Source of the DNA: Ricordea florida | Taxonomy: Eukaryota > Cnidaria > Anthozoa > Corallimorpharia > Ricordeidae | Reading direction: 5' to 3' | Assembly (NCBI GenBank): GCA_949710005.1 | Contig: OX453279.1 | Location: forward strand, 9,188,378-9,252,377 | DNA length: 64,000 nt | Shown: in pieces, positions 17,334-29,056 of the stretch | How positions within the stretch are numbered: the stretch's first letter is position 1 | Layout: every line of letters begins with the position of its first letter | Made by a program: the position numbers and the translations under genes | Notes under the pieces: model-generated | What the model was told of the DNA's origin: nothing | Seen by the model: the letters and a program-made list of their open reading frames with translations, nothing else | The model's database searches: none

Positions 17334-17756
17334 CTACAACTTAATAAGATCGCGGCAATCTTTACAATGCTGTTTTTGTTTATAATGTTCGCATATGCCC
17401 TTTCCCCCACACTCTTTACATCTGTACCTAGTTCTACCATGAGAACATACTTGAGAACCCCCACAATCTTTGCAATAGTACTTTACTTTACCATGAATAC
17501 ATACACCCTTACCACCACACTCTTTGCAAAATGCTTTCTGTCTTAGATGAGGGCATATTTGTGATCCCATACAATCCTTACACTGAACCTTTCGTACACC
17601 ATGTTGACATTTCCCTCCACTACTAGCACTAGGTACCTCTTCAGGCATCCCCAGCGCCTCTAGTAACTCGTTTCGACGCATCTTGTAATAATTTGGTATC
17701 TTACGCTCCTTGGCAATGGCGCGGAGCTCTTTGACAGTTTGATTTTGATTTGGCAT
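17334..17756 (-). CDS. SAP-head protein with tandem Cys/His zinc repeats
   Basis: 140 residues from the ATG at 17756. The first 46 codons are the same as the polymerase's, since both lie in the inverted repeat. They form a SAP/HeH-like DNA-binding head (VKELRAIAKERKIPNYYKMRRNELLEAL). The rest is four to five copies of C-x-H-x6-C-x2-C-x5/6 with KECGGKG/KDCGGSQ linkers, a zinc-binding repeat also met in large DNA viruses. A DNA-binding or packaging role at the termini is an inference. Element 2 has the same architecture at 50107-50508. Confidence 0.75.
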   Translation of the reverse strand: MPNQNQTVKELRAIAKERKIPNYYKMRRNELLEALGMPEEVPSASSGGKCQHGVRKVQCKDCMGSQICPHLRQKAFCKECGGKGVCIHGKVKYYCKDCGGSQVCSHGRTRYRCKECGGKGICEHYKQKQHCKDCRDLIKL

Positions 17757-17887
17757 GATGAGTTCTTGGTTGTATAGTAACATTTCTTTAAGTTGATAGG
17801 ATCCAAAATCGATCCTGCACACGTGCAGTCTTTAGACCAGTATTTTGACCACGCCCTTTGTCCCAGAACTGTCACTTTGCTACTACT
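17617..17887 (-). repeat. right terminal inverted repeat of Polinton 1
   Basis: Mirror of 3620-3890 with no difference found on reading. Such identity suggests a young insertion or ongoing conversion between the ends. Confidence 0.9.
17785..17792 (-). promoter_or_regulatory. CTTAAAGA promoter-like motif, right end
   Basis: Mirror of the left-end motif, 28 nt before the minus-strand ATG at 17756. Confidence 0.5.
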
Positions 17888-17989
17888 CGGGACAATTGAA
17901 ACGACAATCATGGGAACATCACATGGCTGTCATATCATCCGGGATCCACGTTTGAGATCACTTTCCACGTGTGAAATCCACGCACGTTG

Positions 17990-18480
17990 TCGACTTTCGA
18001 GGTGCAGTTGACGTTGCTATATAAAACAAGTAGGTGAGTAGTTTCTAAATGTTTTCATTTGCCAAATGCCTTCATTTTGTTGTGAAACGAATGGCTCAGT
18101 GATGAATCTTAAGCAAGAAAGAGATCAATTTGTGTTTAGTTATTTTAGATCGACGCCTGAGATCATTGAGAATCTGCTTTCGTACGCTGTCATCAGACGC
18201 TTTCGAGGTGCAGTTGACGTTGCTATCATCCAAGTAGGTAAGTATTTTCTGAACGTTTTCATTTGCTATTTAAAATGCCTTCATTTTCTTGTGTAGTTAT
18301 TTATTAAGGTCGCAAACGGAAAGACATCAATTTGTGTTTGGCTGTTTTTGTTTTAAGATCCACCCTTGAGAATGGTCGGGTCACTTTCCACGTGAAACTA
18401 TTCATCAAGGTCAAAAACTGCTGAATATCGAGGAATAAAACAGGTCAATCAATTTGTGTTTGGTTACTTTGCTCAGAGTT
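17990..18480 (+). repeat. diverged tandem repeat, about 206-bp unit
   Basis: TTTCGAGGTGCAGTTGACG recurs at about 17995 and 18201. ATCAATTTGTGTTTxG recurs at about 18124, 18327 and 18449, each followed by similar flanks. An open frame in the second unit (18066-18296) contains a GTAAGT-like donor and may be an old exon, but I do not recognise it. The tract ends where the host duplication begins. Confidence 0.5.
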
Positions 18481-21400
18481 TCGCATGCTTTACAGACTAC
18501 TCTTCGTTTAAAACGTTTTGTGTACGGTAAGTACCGTCTTTCTTAACAAATTAAACTAACATCGACCACATTTCCAAAGTAACCCATACTTAACACAGCA
18601 TGCACAATCGACTATGTGTTTAGCGGACAAACAGTGCAAAATGAAATAAGAGCCTAATTTCAAACACGTCAAGAGCTCTAGAAGCATTTTTGTCAATTAG
18701 CTAAAGCTGATTCAAATTTCTGAATACTCAATCTTTCGAAACTTGCGCTTCTCTGAACAAGATTCGTTTTCCGCCTTGGATTTGCTTAGGTTCATGATAG
18801 ACCCTGAACTTGTAACAAAATGAACATTAATGGGGGCTACATGTACATGTATGTCTACTCTACACCAGGTATAGCTGCACCTTATCGTGTCGACATGGAA
18901 TTAATACTCGATGCTTTTTATAGGAACAATTCAGTGGTTCTGCCCTCGTATACCGGTACACAAGAGCCAATACAAAAGACCAAACAATACATTACAGCTA
19001 AACAATGACTCCCAAACAAAGAAACCACAATGGTTATTCCCTCGTGTACCGGTATACGAGGACAGAGCCAATTCAATTAAGTCCTGAACCGGAGCAAGTC
19101 ATTCACATATGTGATGGTATTGTACCGGAGTGGCTGTCAAGGTGTTGGAGTTTGGTATACAGATACTATGAACTATGCTGCATTGTTTCTTTTGGATGCA
19201 TTTTCAACTTGCCATAGATGGAATTTGCATGGCCTAACATCGGACTGGATATTCTCGTTCGATTTATGATGTGCAGTGAGTCACATAAGACAAAATCTGA
19301 GTGTGTCAAGGAACAGAGTTGAGAAGGGACGTTAGACAACAGCGAGGAAAGATCGAGAAGATAGAAAATCAACTTATGACAGAATGAGATCAATAGAAGC
19401 TGACTGACAATCCCAGTGAACAATTTTATTAAGTTCCTTCCATTAAGAAACCACAGAAACGTCTAATTTAGTGGTCTCCAGCCCTCTCCTAGTTGTTTGC
19501 TTCTACTATTGGGTTGGAAACATGTTCACAGTGCTCCAAAATATGTTGCCAAAAACCTATATATGGTATAGGATTCAATTTCAGTGCTTTCAATAAGATT
19601 TGAAGCAGGTGGCTACCTGATGTTAACACCCAGCAGAGCTGACTAAAGTTCCTTTAAATTATTTGTTCATGAGCACATTGACGCAAGAAATATAGCCAGC
19701 GATTTGGACAAGAACACCCGCTGAAGCTCTGGCAGGAGCAGTGCATTGAAACAAACCAGTGTTTGGTGTGTGAAGGGCCTATCAAGTATGGTTTTGTGCC
19801 AGCACAAATTCTCTTTGGTATAATGTAGACATGATAGCTGGAGAAAAGTGCTATACTATACCTTTATTATATCTCTCAGTTAGTATGCATGCTGTGGTTG
19901 ATCAGTTTAGCTGGCCATACTTCATTGTACGGCCCGCTAGATTCGAAAATATGTTTTGGTCACCAAAATGTCTCCAGAAATATAATAAATATCTTACAAA
20001 CCTCGTTTTCTCTGTCTGTACTGTAAGTTACGTATCCTCGTTTTTGCCAAAGGGCGTGGGCCAAAAATCAGAGCGGAAAAAACTCAGTCCGTAACTTACA
20101 GTACGGACCTCAAACTTAGTAAGAGGCATGTACTGCACTTTGTTCTTGTAGAACAATTTAACACCACAGTAAGCTATGTCTTCTCTATGCCAGATTTTAC
20201 TTATGCCTACCAAAAAACACTGTGGGTACATTTTTGGGCTAGATATCCATGTCACCCCATACTGATACTTCACTACGCGTGCGCAGTAGCCACACTATTT
20301 TGTTCTTTAAAAACAAGAAATATTTATGTGTGCATTTCCCTAGACAATATAACTACAGTATGCATAATGAAGTGTGGGCTGATGCAGAAACCTTATAGCC
20401 CCCTTTTGTTTACCGCTGCTGGAATGCACAAATTTAAGTGAATGATTATTCATCATTTTGGTTTTTTCAATGTGAACACTGCTATCTGAACTGCAGTGTA
20501 AGTCAACAACTGAAAGAGAGGATTGGAAACTGCCAAAGCTGAAGTTTCAGTTGTTCTGTTGGGGTTGTCATTTGGCTTGTTATTGTATCATTCTGTGATG
20601 ATAATTTCTTTTATCTTCTTGTTCTTCAGTTGCTCTTGTCCAATGCCCCTGCACATCAAAGAAGATTAGATCTAACCCATAGTGGGAGACCATGACAACT
20701 CCTTGGCTGCCATGTTGAAAACTCACAAAATAAGCAATTATTTGTAGGATGGTTCATAGTGTTTGTTATTTCCAAAATGATATTGACAGAGAATACAAAT
20801 AAAGTTCATGAAGTCCAAACTTTCACCACAACTTTTTTCATTATTGTTATTTATTTATTTTTTAAAAAAAAAGCTCTTCTTGCTGATGCTAGAAGCAGAT
20901 TACATCATTCTTTCAATGAAATTCACACGGCTCAGTCACCTTGGTGAAAACAACTCCAGCACAGAAACATCCAATTATAACATTGCTGCAGGGGCAAAGA
21001 AAAAACTCCTTAACAGTATTTCTATTTACTTGACATCTGCAGCACATAATATGTAAAGAGAAGATTGTTCATATATAGTCAAAAGTTGAGATGTAGATCG
21101 ATGTTAAAGTGGTAAATGCTACTAGTTCATTCAGCAATAAATGGGAATCATTAAGACTTAAAATCTTACGGCTTATCATATCACTGACATTGTCACATGA
21201 TTTTCAGCTATTTAAGCCGTGGTGAGGAGGTTCGGGAGTTTGTTAAAAAGGAAACTTCTGATGCCAGTGTGACTGTCATTATTTGTGGTGTTGTTGATAA
21301 GGATATGCACCAGTGGCAGCGTCAACCAAGTCATTCCTCATCACTGCAATGAACTGGTCTCCCACATGGGCTAGCGATAAAGATGACAAAGATGGTGTTA

Positions 21401-22325
21401 TTAAATATGGTGTTCCAGCACCTTCGCCAAGGAAGTTGAGTGCTATACTTAACGTAGTGACCAACCAGAGCAATTGGTATTACTCATGTACCTTTGATGA
21501 TCCTGTGCCAGTAAAAATTGTTTCGCTGTGTTTGGCAAACACAAGATCAGCTGATGTGAGCATAGATGAGAAGGATTTGGCTGAACGATTTCAGGCTATT
21601 CTAAAAGATGGATGTCAGAATGAGGCCGTACACAAAGCTCTATATTGCCATCTCATGTCAGGTGAGAGTGAGGTTAAAATTGTTAGCAAATCTGTGTTTC
21701 TGTTGTGGTTCAATATTTCATCCCTTAGCCATTCGGTGTACAGGGGGGTGGTTGGGGTGGGGGAGAGGAGCAATATGTTACATAAAACATCCACACAGTT
21801 TTAGGTTTTTCACATGTATTCTTTGCCACCTGAATTATCTCTTCACAGCTTTTTATCACTTGATTCCCTTGCACAAGGTTTTCGCCGCGCGAACACCTGA
21901 CACCTAACATAAATTCCTCTAGGGAACAACGTAATTTCACTACTTAACAAGTGCATGTTCCTATGTTCTCTTAACCTTGCATTTCCTGCCTTATTCCCCT
22001 TCAATAAAAGTACAAGTTTGTTCCCTAATTTTTGTTCCCTTGTTCCTTGCAATTTAACCAGAGGTTCCCTAGTTTACCCGAAAAACTTTGAAAATATATT
22101 CCTGGTGTTCCCTAAAAAAAATATTTTTTTTTTTCTGTTTCCTTGTTCCCCTGTCAAACCTTTGGGAGGGGCTCATCCTTGGCTTAATTTTAATTTCCCT
22201 TTATTTTAAACTCATTATAATTCCTTACCATACTCAAAGACAAAGAAAAATGGAATTTAAACCAAGTCTGAAATTGATATCACAACAAAAATTGCCTTGT
22301 TAGTGTACAGGTAAGTGTTTCAGTT
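18480..22325 (+). repeat. host segmental duplication, copy 1, part A
   Basis: Matches 31677-35548 at high identity with scattered small differences. It begins inside the PRTase gene's first exon and contains exon 2. At about 22325 it continues into part B, whereas copy 2 is interrupted here by the Helentron-like insertion. Confidence 0.9.
18527..21207 (+). other. intron 1 region of the PRTase gene, copy 1
   Basis: No coding signal. Contains two near-palindromic ACCGGTA-centred segments (about 18947 and 19038) and an inverted repeat with arms GTACTGTAAGTTACG / CGTAACTTACAGTAC (about 20020-20104). All recur in copy 2. Confidence 0.5.
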
Positions 22326-22510
22326 TCTTTTTCTAAAATACTACCTCTAAATTAATTTTGCTATTGAATATGACATATTATTCTCTATTAACTTAGAAAT
22401 TCATGGACCATATTAGATATCTTTGTTTAGTTACGATTGGGAAACCCACAAATTTACTAAGGATGTATGCATGCATGACACATTAGTGTATTTTGCTGCT
22501 CAGGAATAGC

Positions 22511-24035
22511 AATAATAATAATAATAATAATCAACTTTATTTAACGAGGGTAACACGGGACAGTACTTCAACTGAATAACTGGTGGCCCTCAAACTAAAT
22601 TATAAAACAAGAAATTGAGTAACAAAATACATATCGTTAAAGAAAAGGAACTATAAATATATATATGAATAAGATTAAAAGAGTAAAAAGTATATTACAA
22701 TTAAAATATCCTTACAAAGAACATCTACAAACTACAATTGCAATAAAACTACAGCTGAGATGGATCAATTAGCATAAAAGTAAGAAATAAAATTAAGTTA
22801 CACTTAAGCTAAAATGATCAACGTCATTGTATCTCGTTAACAGATGACTATAAATAGCCTTTTTAAATGAGGTTACACATGTTCCTTTCTTAAGGTTAAT
22901 GGGCAGGGAGTTCCAGAGCCTGGTCGCGGACACGCAAAAAGTTCTCCCTCCCTCAGATTCACGATTATATCTGGGGCAGACGAGGTTTAAAGCACTGTAC
23001 CGCCCACTGCGTGTGTGTAAATCTGCATTGCATTTAAGAAGGTCGTACATGTAACCGGGGCAGTTTCCTGGAAGGCGCTTAAGGACTAGCGAACACTTAT
23101 TGACTTTAGCTTCGTCATAAAATGGGAGCCACCCTAATTTTTTAAAGAGATTTACGCTATTTGATCTTGTGTCAGCTCCTAAAATTACTCGGGCAGCACG
23201 TTTTTGCAGCTTGAGGATTCTCATTAAGTTATCAGCTGAACAGTTTGACCAAATAGTTGACCCATATAGCATTACTTGTTTGATCATAGCATTGTAATAA
23301 AGTATGCGCTGTTCAATAGGGATGAATCTCCTTATCTTTCTAAGAACTGCTATTCTCTGGGATAACTTCTTACACAGTTCCTCAACGTGTATATCAAAGC
23401 TTAAATATTTGTCAATAGTAACCCCTAAAAGTTTCTGACTATCAACCTGCTCTATGTCAGAGTTAACAAGTTTGAGCTCCAGTGAACAATTATCAAGCTT
23501 GCATGGTAGACGTTTCCCTGTAACAAGGAGACATTTCGTCTTCGAAGCGTTTGTAACCATTTTGTTGGCAGCCGACCACCGTGAGACATCATCTAAGTCC
23601 TGTTGAAGGGCTGTTGACATGACAGTAAGTCCGTTAGTCACGTCTGATGATAAACTGAGAGTAGTGTCATCCGCGTAGATGTCTACGGTAGAATGCTGTG
23701 CCACCGATGGCAGATCATTAATAAATAAAAGAAACAAAATGGGGCCCAAAATACTCCCTTGCGGTACTCCAGCCGACACAGTTCTTGGGGAGGAATGACA
23801 GCCATTGATGTGTACGTATTGTGTGCGTCCACTTAGATAACTGTGTAATAATTCCAGCTCGTTATCACAAACCGCATAGGCTTTCAATTTCTCTAAGAGA
23901 AGACTGTGGTCTATGAGGTCAAAAGCCTTTTTATAGTCAATAAACACAAGCCCCGATGCTCTGTTCTTGTCCAAGTCAAAGAGCAACTGATCGACTAGGC
24001 GGATAAGGGCGGACTCGGTGGAGTGAAATAGTGCA
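22511..24035 (-). mobile_element. 5'-truncated non-LTR retrotransposon (CR1/L2-type)
   Basis: The minus-strand ORF (22793 to about 24040) contains the reverse-transcriptase core: FIDYKKAFDLIDHS (A), GVPQGSILGPILFLLFINDL (B), YADDT (C) and the C-terminal RLWNSLP block of the CR1/Jockey group. The endonuclease half is missing, the usual outcome of 5' truncation. The 3' end carries a short AAT/ATT repeat tail at 22509-22531. Copy 2 of the duplication (about 53310) lacks the insertion, so it arose after the duplication. The frame is open, so the insertion is probably young. Confidence 0.85.
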
Positions 24036-24251
24036 ATAATAGGGTTAGGTGTGGTTAAGCTCAATTTCTTCCTGAATGGTGCACCCACACTTAAGATTTA
24101 GATGAGGTTTTTTTGTAGGATTTCTGGTCCAGTTGTGAGTGGCATGTGACACTCGAGGAGTAAGAAAAGCACTTTGCTGTGTATTGTGCTTCTGAACCTG
24201 CATACTTCCTTTAACTTTGCAGAAATGCTCCTGAGTCCAATTCTTAAATGT

Positions 24252-24256
<5 letters not shown>

Positions 24257-24283
<27 letters not shown>

Positions 24284-24944
24284 CCCCACCCCTTAACGGA
24301 TGGTTAATGGAAATTCCTAGGGGCGGGGGGGCTAAAGGGTAGAAATTTCCGAGGGGTATGGGGGATGCCCACGAGAGGAATTTTCCACAGGGTTGTAAAA
24401 GATGCGATCGATCGTACGAGGTACTTACGTGGATTATTTTTATTTGTAGCACAACAAAAATTAGAAATAGATCCGTTTTCGAGAAAAAATTTAAAGGTGT
24501 TTGTCTCAAAACGTTTTTTTTTCTTTGCTGGGCGTTCGCTATCATCTCTCCGACGACGAACGGTCACTTCATTTTTGCTCGCACTGTACTGTGGTTACAC
24601 GTGAAAAATCAAGATGGCTGACCGTAGCATATTAATACCCAGACCCCAGGTTCTCTCTGCCTACCGGAAGAAACCATGATTCTACAACGGAAGTTCATTC
24701 ATTCGTTCTTTATTTCCCATAAAGTTGATCTATAAACTAGACCTTTAAACACGCAAAATTATAGAGAAAGCAACGACTTTAAAAAATTTACGAAAGGCCA
24801 TGAAAAAGAAAATAGGAATTTCCTGGGGGGGGGGGGGGGTAGGGGGTTATACATGACCCCTCTGGAACAGAAATTCCTAGGGGGTGGGGGGGTCTAATCG
24901 GAAGAACCATCCGTGGGGGGGCGGGGTATGGATATTTTCTGGAA
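24257..24944. repeat. inverted-repeat MITE with C/G-run ends, copy 1
   Basis: Begins TCCAGAAAATATCCATACCCCC and ends with the complement (24927-24944). The subterminal regions hold long C or G runs. Short ORFs here are repeat-derived and not genes. The same element is at 53537-54213. Confidence 0.65.
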
Positions 24945-25674
24945 TCAGACAATTCAGTTAAATCCGAATAACACAGAAAACTGAGTAAATTACTTCTTCC
25001 TTGCAAGCTTTTTAGAAAGCTGAATGTTACAAAGGTTACATGTATGTCTTCTGTCATTTCTTGCAGTTATCAAATTTAAAACTGACACCATCCCTGTCCC
25101 TCTTTTAACAGTGATTGCACATGATAAGGACTTCAAGGAGGTACAAGACTGGGCGGTGGCTCCTTCTTCAACCACACAGCCAAACCAAGTAATGTTAGAA
25201 TTAAAAGAACACGTGCGGCACATGATGAATGGAAGAAAACCAAAAAGTTTATTCATCAGACATACAGGAACCACCAAATCAAGGTTTGATCGCAGTACAA
25301 GACGACAACACCTGAACTACTGTCAGAAACATTTTCAATCTATACGCTTGAATGAAGCATACAAGGGCAAGCTAAAGGATAGGGTTGTATGTGTTTTTGA
25401 TGACTACTTGACAAATGGTAACACTTTTGAGTCATTGAGAAATTTGTTGGTTGCCTGCAGTGTCAAAAAAATCATTTTTGTTTCAATTGGAAAATTTTGT
25501 TCATGGCAAAACCGTAATGGTTATAATCAAAAGTCATTTAGCATTACAGGGGATGTATATACCTGTAACTACACTGCAACATTCTGTCGTCAAGACAGTC
25601 ATGTTGGTACAATTGATGATAGTGCTAGGAGAAGTTTGGAAAATCTCAAAGAGCTGGCAGCCCATTTGACCTAA

Positions 25675-26790
25675 AATGCAGTTGGTTATTTTACTTACCG
25701 TAAAGTTCTGAAAGTAACAATTACGCTCCGTACTTTCAGATTTGATAACAGCCTTTTCCTATCACTGCTTTCAGAGAGTTGCAATTTTGGAGGATTTCTA
25801 CTTCCACGTTTCAACTCAAACATGTACATGGCCCATTTGAAGTTAATATTGGATTGCAACAAATGTGAAAACACTTTTTATTTCAGATCATTTTGCTATG
25901 GCTTGTTATATCTATCATTTCTGTTATTTCTTGCTAAAAGGGGAATGACCTTTGAGGTCGCTATGTCCACAGGCTCGTTATTCCCGGGATTTTCTACTTT
26001 CTGGATTGGCTAGGACCTGTGAAATGTCACTGCTACTTTTAGGGCACTGCAACTTTCAGGGGCTCATTTCTTACAGAACTTTACAGTATCTTTGCAACAA
26101 CAGAGTGCAAGATGATCATGATCATGGATAACAACCATTATGTTGCAGAAGTAATTATTTGTGAATGTTCACAAAAAAAATATAGAAATGCAGAGAACAT
26201 ATTACGATATAGATATCAATATAGGAGATGTAGAAGTAGAGGAGATATTAACTTACGTTTATTGCTCTGTTATACTGATTAATAAGGCTGTGACTATAAA
26301 GTGTGCCTTGTACTTTCTTGCACTGTCTTAAAAATCCAGTTTACTTAATAATAAGTAGGAGGTAAATTGAACTAGGGTATGTGTGTTGTTGATCAAGCGT
26401 AAGGTCAAGATGGCAGGGTATTGACCAAGTTCTAATTTTGCTCTTTTATTGTGCTTGACTTTATTGTGGTCATTAAGGACATAAGAGAATGAGACCAAGG
26501 TCCAGTCATATTGAGGGAACAAGCATGGTCAATAAAGGATCTATTTTACTCTTTCCAATATGTATGGTTCCTATGTTCTGTGACTCCATTCCTGTAAGAA
26601 CAGCCAGAAAACTACTTTCATTTCTTGTAAAATTAAAGAGGGGCGGGTCTGGAAGCTACCTATAACAAAAGAAATGGGTGACATAGGCATGAGCTGCTGG
26701 GAAGAGTTTGATTTTCAAGCATGGTAGTCTGGGATAGTTAGCTACAGAAATCTGAGGGTGGGTTCCAGAATAGGTTATGGTTATAGGTTG
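25675..26790 (+). other. non-coding stretch
   Basis: Follows the PRTase stop codon. AT-rich, without a convincing ORF. Duplicated in copy 2. Confidence 0.4.
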
Positions 26791-26796
26791 ACCGCC

Positions 26797-27250
26797 GACC
26801 GGTTAGCTCAGTTGGTAGAGCACTGGACTATCGTGCGGGAGGTCGTGGGTTCAAACCTCGGCCGGACCATCACTCAAGGTCTTTAAAAAACTGAGGAGAA
26901 AGTGCAGCCTTTGCAATGACATCTGTAAATGGTTAGAGTTTCTAGTCTTCTCGGATAAGGACGATAAACCGTAGTTCCCGTCTCACAGCCCTTGTTTGTA
27001 ATGACTTTGTGGGACGTTAAAGAACCCACACACTGTTCGCGAAGAGTAGGGGATGGAGAACCCGGTGTTTGTGGTCAGGCCCTTGTACATGTAGTTGTAA
27101 TTATATATGTCGAGCGTTTCTTACATGAGCCCCTGGCTCAGGAGACTGGGCGACCACTCCCTACATTATTATTTCAGCTCTTCCCAGGTCCTCCCAGTCA
27201 CATATGGGCTGTCCGTAGTAATTGGGGAACTGAGCAGACCTTTTAAGAAC
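26797..27250 (+). repeat. tRNA-derived SINE, copy 1
   Basis: The head has an A box TAGCTCAGTTGGTAGAGC and a B box GGTTCAAACCT at tRNA-like spacing. The anticodon stem does not pair and the acceptor has a mismatch. A long body follows with TAAGGACGATAAACCGT and GTGGGACGTTAAAGAACCCACACACT, a block recurrent in invertebrate SINEs. It is an RNA-polymerase-III-type retroposon, not a tRNA gene. It ends around CCTTTTAAGAACTCC. Confidence 0.75.
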
Positions 27251-29056
27251 TCCCCTTCATATTATATTTATTGTATTTAATAATTATTTGCCAATAATCA
27301 CTGAGGCGAATAATTGTTTTAGTACAAATACACAGTTTATTTAAAAAAAAAGAAAGAAGGCATCCCATAACAAAAAAAAATTTATTTCATCAAAAGCGCA
27401 TGTTTCAATTGAACAAAGACTGGCAGCCATTTTGTTTATTTAGGTGATTATTAGCTGATAATCCAAGATAGCGAACCAATCAGAGCACACAATTTTGTAT
27501 AATCACCAGAGTATTATATTAATTACTACATGTATTATCACCACATTTTTGTCCTCAATGGTAACAGCTTTAGTAAACCTCTGTCACTTCTCACTAGATC
27601 TTTAACTACACTTTTGTTGATTGTTCTTGCAAATGTGGCATGTACCTTTGGCAGTGCTCAGAATTTTTGGAAATTATTCCAAAATTATGCTAGTTTCTCT
27701 AAATTGTGCTTCCTCCCATCAGTTATGCTACTTGGTTTTTAAGAAAAGTAAAGGCATAACAGGGAATAAGTCCTATTCTACTGACTGCTGGTCTGTTTTT
27801 ACTAAATATGCAACTATCCCTTACATCATCTCCAGTTACTCTTCAGAATCAGCAAAGTTGTTTCTTATGTATCATATGAATCACTGTTTGCCAAATGTCA
27901 AACTAAGAATAAGCCCAATATTCCTATCAGATTATTACAGTACCTGCATTTGATTTGGTTACAATGACATACATGTTTTGTATCAGAGGTAGTTCTTTTG
28001 CTTTATCTTCCTGTAGTGGATTTCCATAAATGCCCCAAGAGATTTGGAGTTCAGTATGCTCACTGCTGAACTTTATACAAGGGCCAAGAAACAACAGACA
28101 AAACTGACCACAGCCACCTGGCAGCCAACAGTTAATAAAAGTTATAGAAAGAAGTAACATGGAGTATATTTAAAATGATATTGTCTAAACAGCAGGAGTC
28201 CAAAAGATGACACACTGTTCATATTAATTATTTCATATAGCTTAGGAGTTTGCAGCAATCCAAGTAGTTTTATTTTTGGTCAAATTCTTGATTTCATTAC
28301 TTCAGAGGTATTGTAACAAATCCCATTCCCCAATATTGATGTTGTAGTTCAATTTTCTCATTGGTTCAAAGTCTTTTCTTTGTTTCTGGGTATGGTAATG
28401 TATGATAATGAGTTTAAAGCAAAGGTAAAAATAATTTACACCAAGGATAAAATCCAACCTCAACATAGACATCACCATATTATGCTAGGCTACCAGAATG
28501 GCTGAAAAAAGCCAGAAACTGAGAACATAGTTTATGTATAGTTCATAATGTGTGTGCTGCAAATGCATAGTATAGGTAATCAATTGGTTTCAAGTGCAAT
28601 TTGTTGTCTTTGAAAAATCTGAGTGCCAGTTTATACAAAATTGCAACTGAAATCATTTGATTCCCTTTTAATAATATAGATGCAAAGATTTCATTTTCGG
28701 CACTCAATTTAAACTTTCTGCACATTTCGGAATTAACTGACCTGCTGTCTGTCAATCAGCACATTAAAATTTTCCCTGTATATTATTAACCCTGATAAAA
28801 AGGAAATCCGGATTAAATGGGATTTGAACCCATTTCCTCACTAATACCATAATCCCATCGCAGCCTGGTCTCTTTTCATAGTAAATTACATTTTCTTTCT
28901 ACTGAGTTACTGTAGAGGTCAAATTGTAAGCCATATATTTATCATAAATTATATTCAAAATAAATCTTAAACATGGTAGATATAAAGTATCGAAAACAAA
29001 GATTGTCCAACTGGAGTTCATTAGCAAGAATGCCAGATTTCGCCAGAAGCCGACAC
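27251..29056. other. mostly non-coding, two possible minus-strand exons
   Basis: Minus-strand frames about 27950-28105 and 28543-28740 look protein-like. The first lies between a plausible AG and a GTACTG donor; the second ends in a stop. Both are kept in copy 2 with almost no change. I do not recognise either and cannot join them into one gene. Confidence 0.25.

Larger units (their letters stand above)
3620..17887. mobile_element. Polinton/Maverick element 1
   Basis: A 14.3-kb self-synthesising (virus-like) transposon bounded by 271-bp inverted repeats that begin AGTAGTAGC. It carries protein-primed DNA polymerase B, a TFIIB-like factor, a retroviral-type integrase and about a dozen virion-type or unknown proteins. 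The major capsid protein and packaging ATPase seen in element 2 are missing through a deletion near 9420. No 6-bp target duplication is found: AGTAGA lies before the left end and CGGGAC after the right end. One flank may be rearranged, or the true end may differ by a few bases. Base composition is moderate, unlike the AT-rich element 2. Confidence 0.9.
18490..25674 (+). pseudogene. PRTase-like gene, copy 1 (broken)
   Basis: Same gene as the intact copy at 31515-54935. Exon 1 survives only as its last part, ending at the donor 18526/18527. Exon 2 is 21208-21661, 454 nt against 452 in copy 2. The 2-nt gain, near 21302-21320, shifts the frame. Exon 3 (25067-25674) remains open and encodes the PRPP-loop segment with two more residues than copy 2. 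With the 5' end lost and a frameshift, a full product is unlikely. Confidence 0.7.

Noticed and set aside
22069-22209. short ORFs in the T-rich FFFLFP-type stretch (and copy at 35243-35528)
   Set aside because: Low-complexity translation of a pyrimidine-rich tract; no gene support.
24045-24621. several 60-170 residue ORFs (also at 53326-53838)
   Set aside because: They lie in the C/G-run MITE and its flank, use repeat sequence, and occur in overlapping frames on both strands.
26797-26870. tRNA gene (A box, B box, CCA-like end)
   Set aside because: The anticodon stem does not pair, the acceptor has a mismatch, and a long conserved non-tRNA body follows. This is the head of a SINE, not a tRNA.
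27621-27953. 110-residue plus-strand ORF (and copy at 57037)
   Set aside because: Conserved only because the block is duplicated. Composition resembles translated AT-rich non-coding DNA and no domain is recognised.
28822-28850. antisense tRNA T-arm (ATGGGTTCAAATCCCAT on the minus strand)
   Set aside because: Only the T-arm is present. No matching D-arm, anticodon arm or acceptor stem was found at the right distances.
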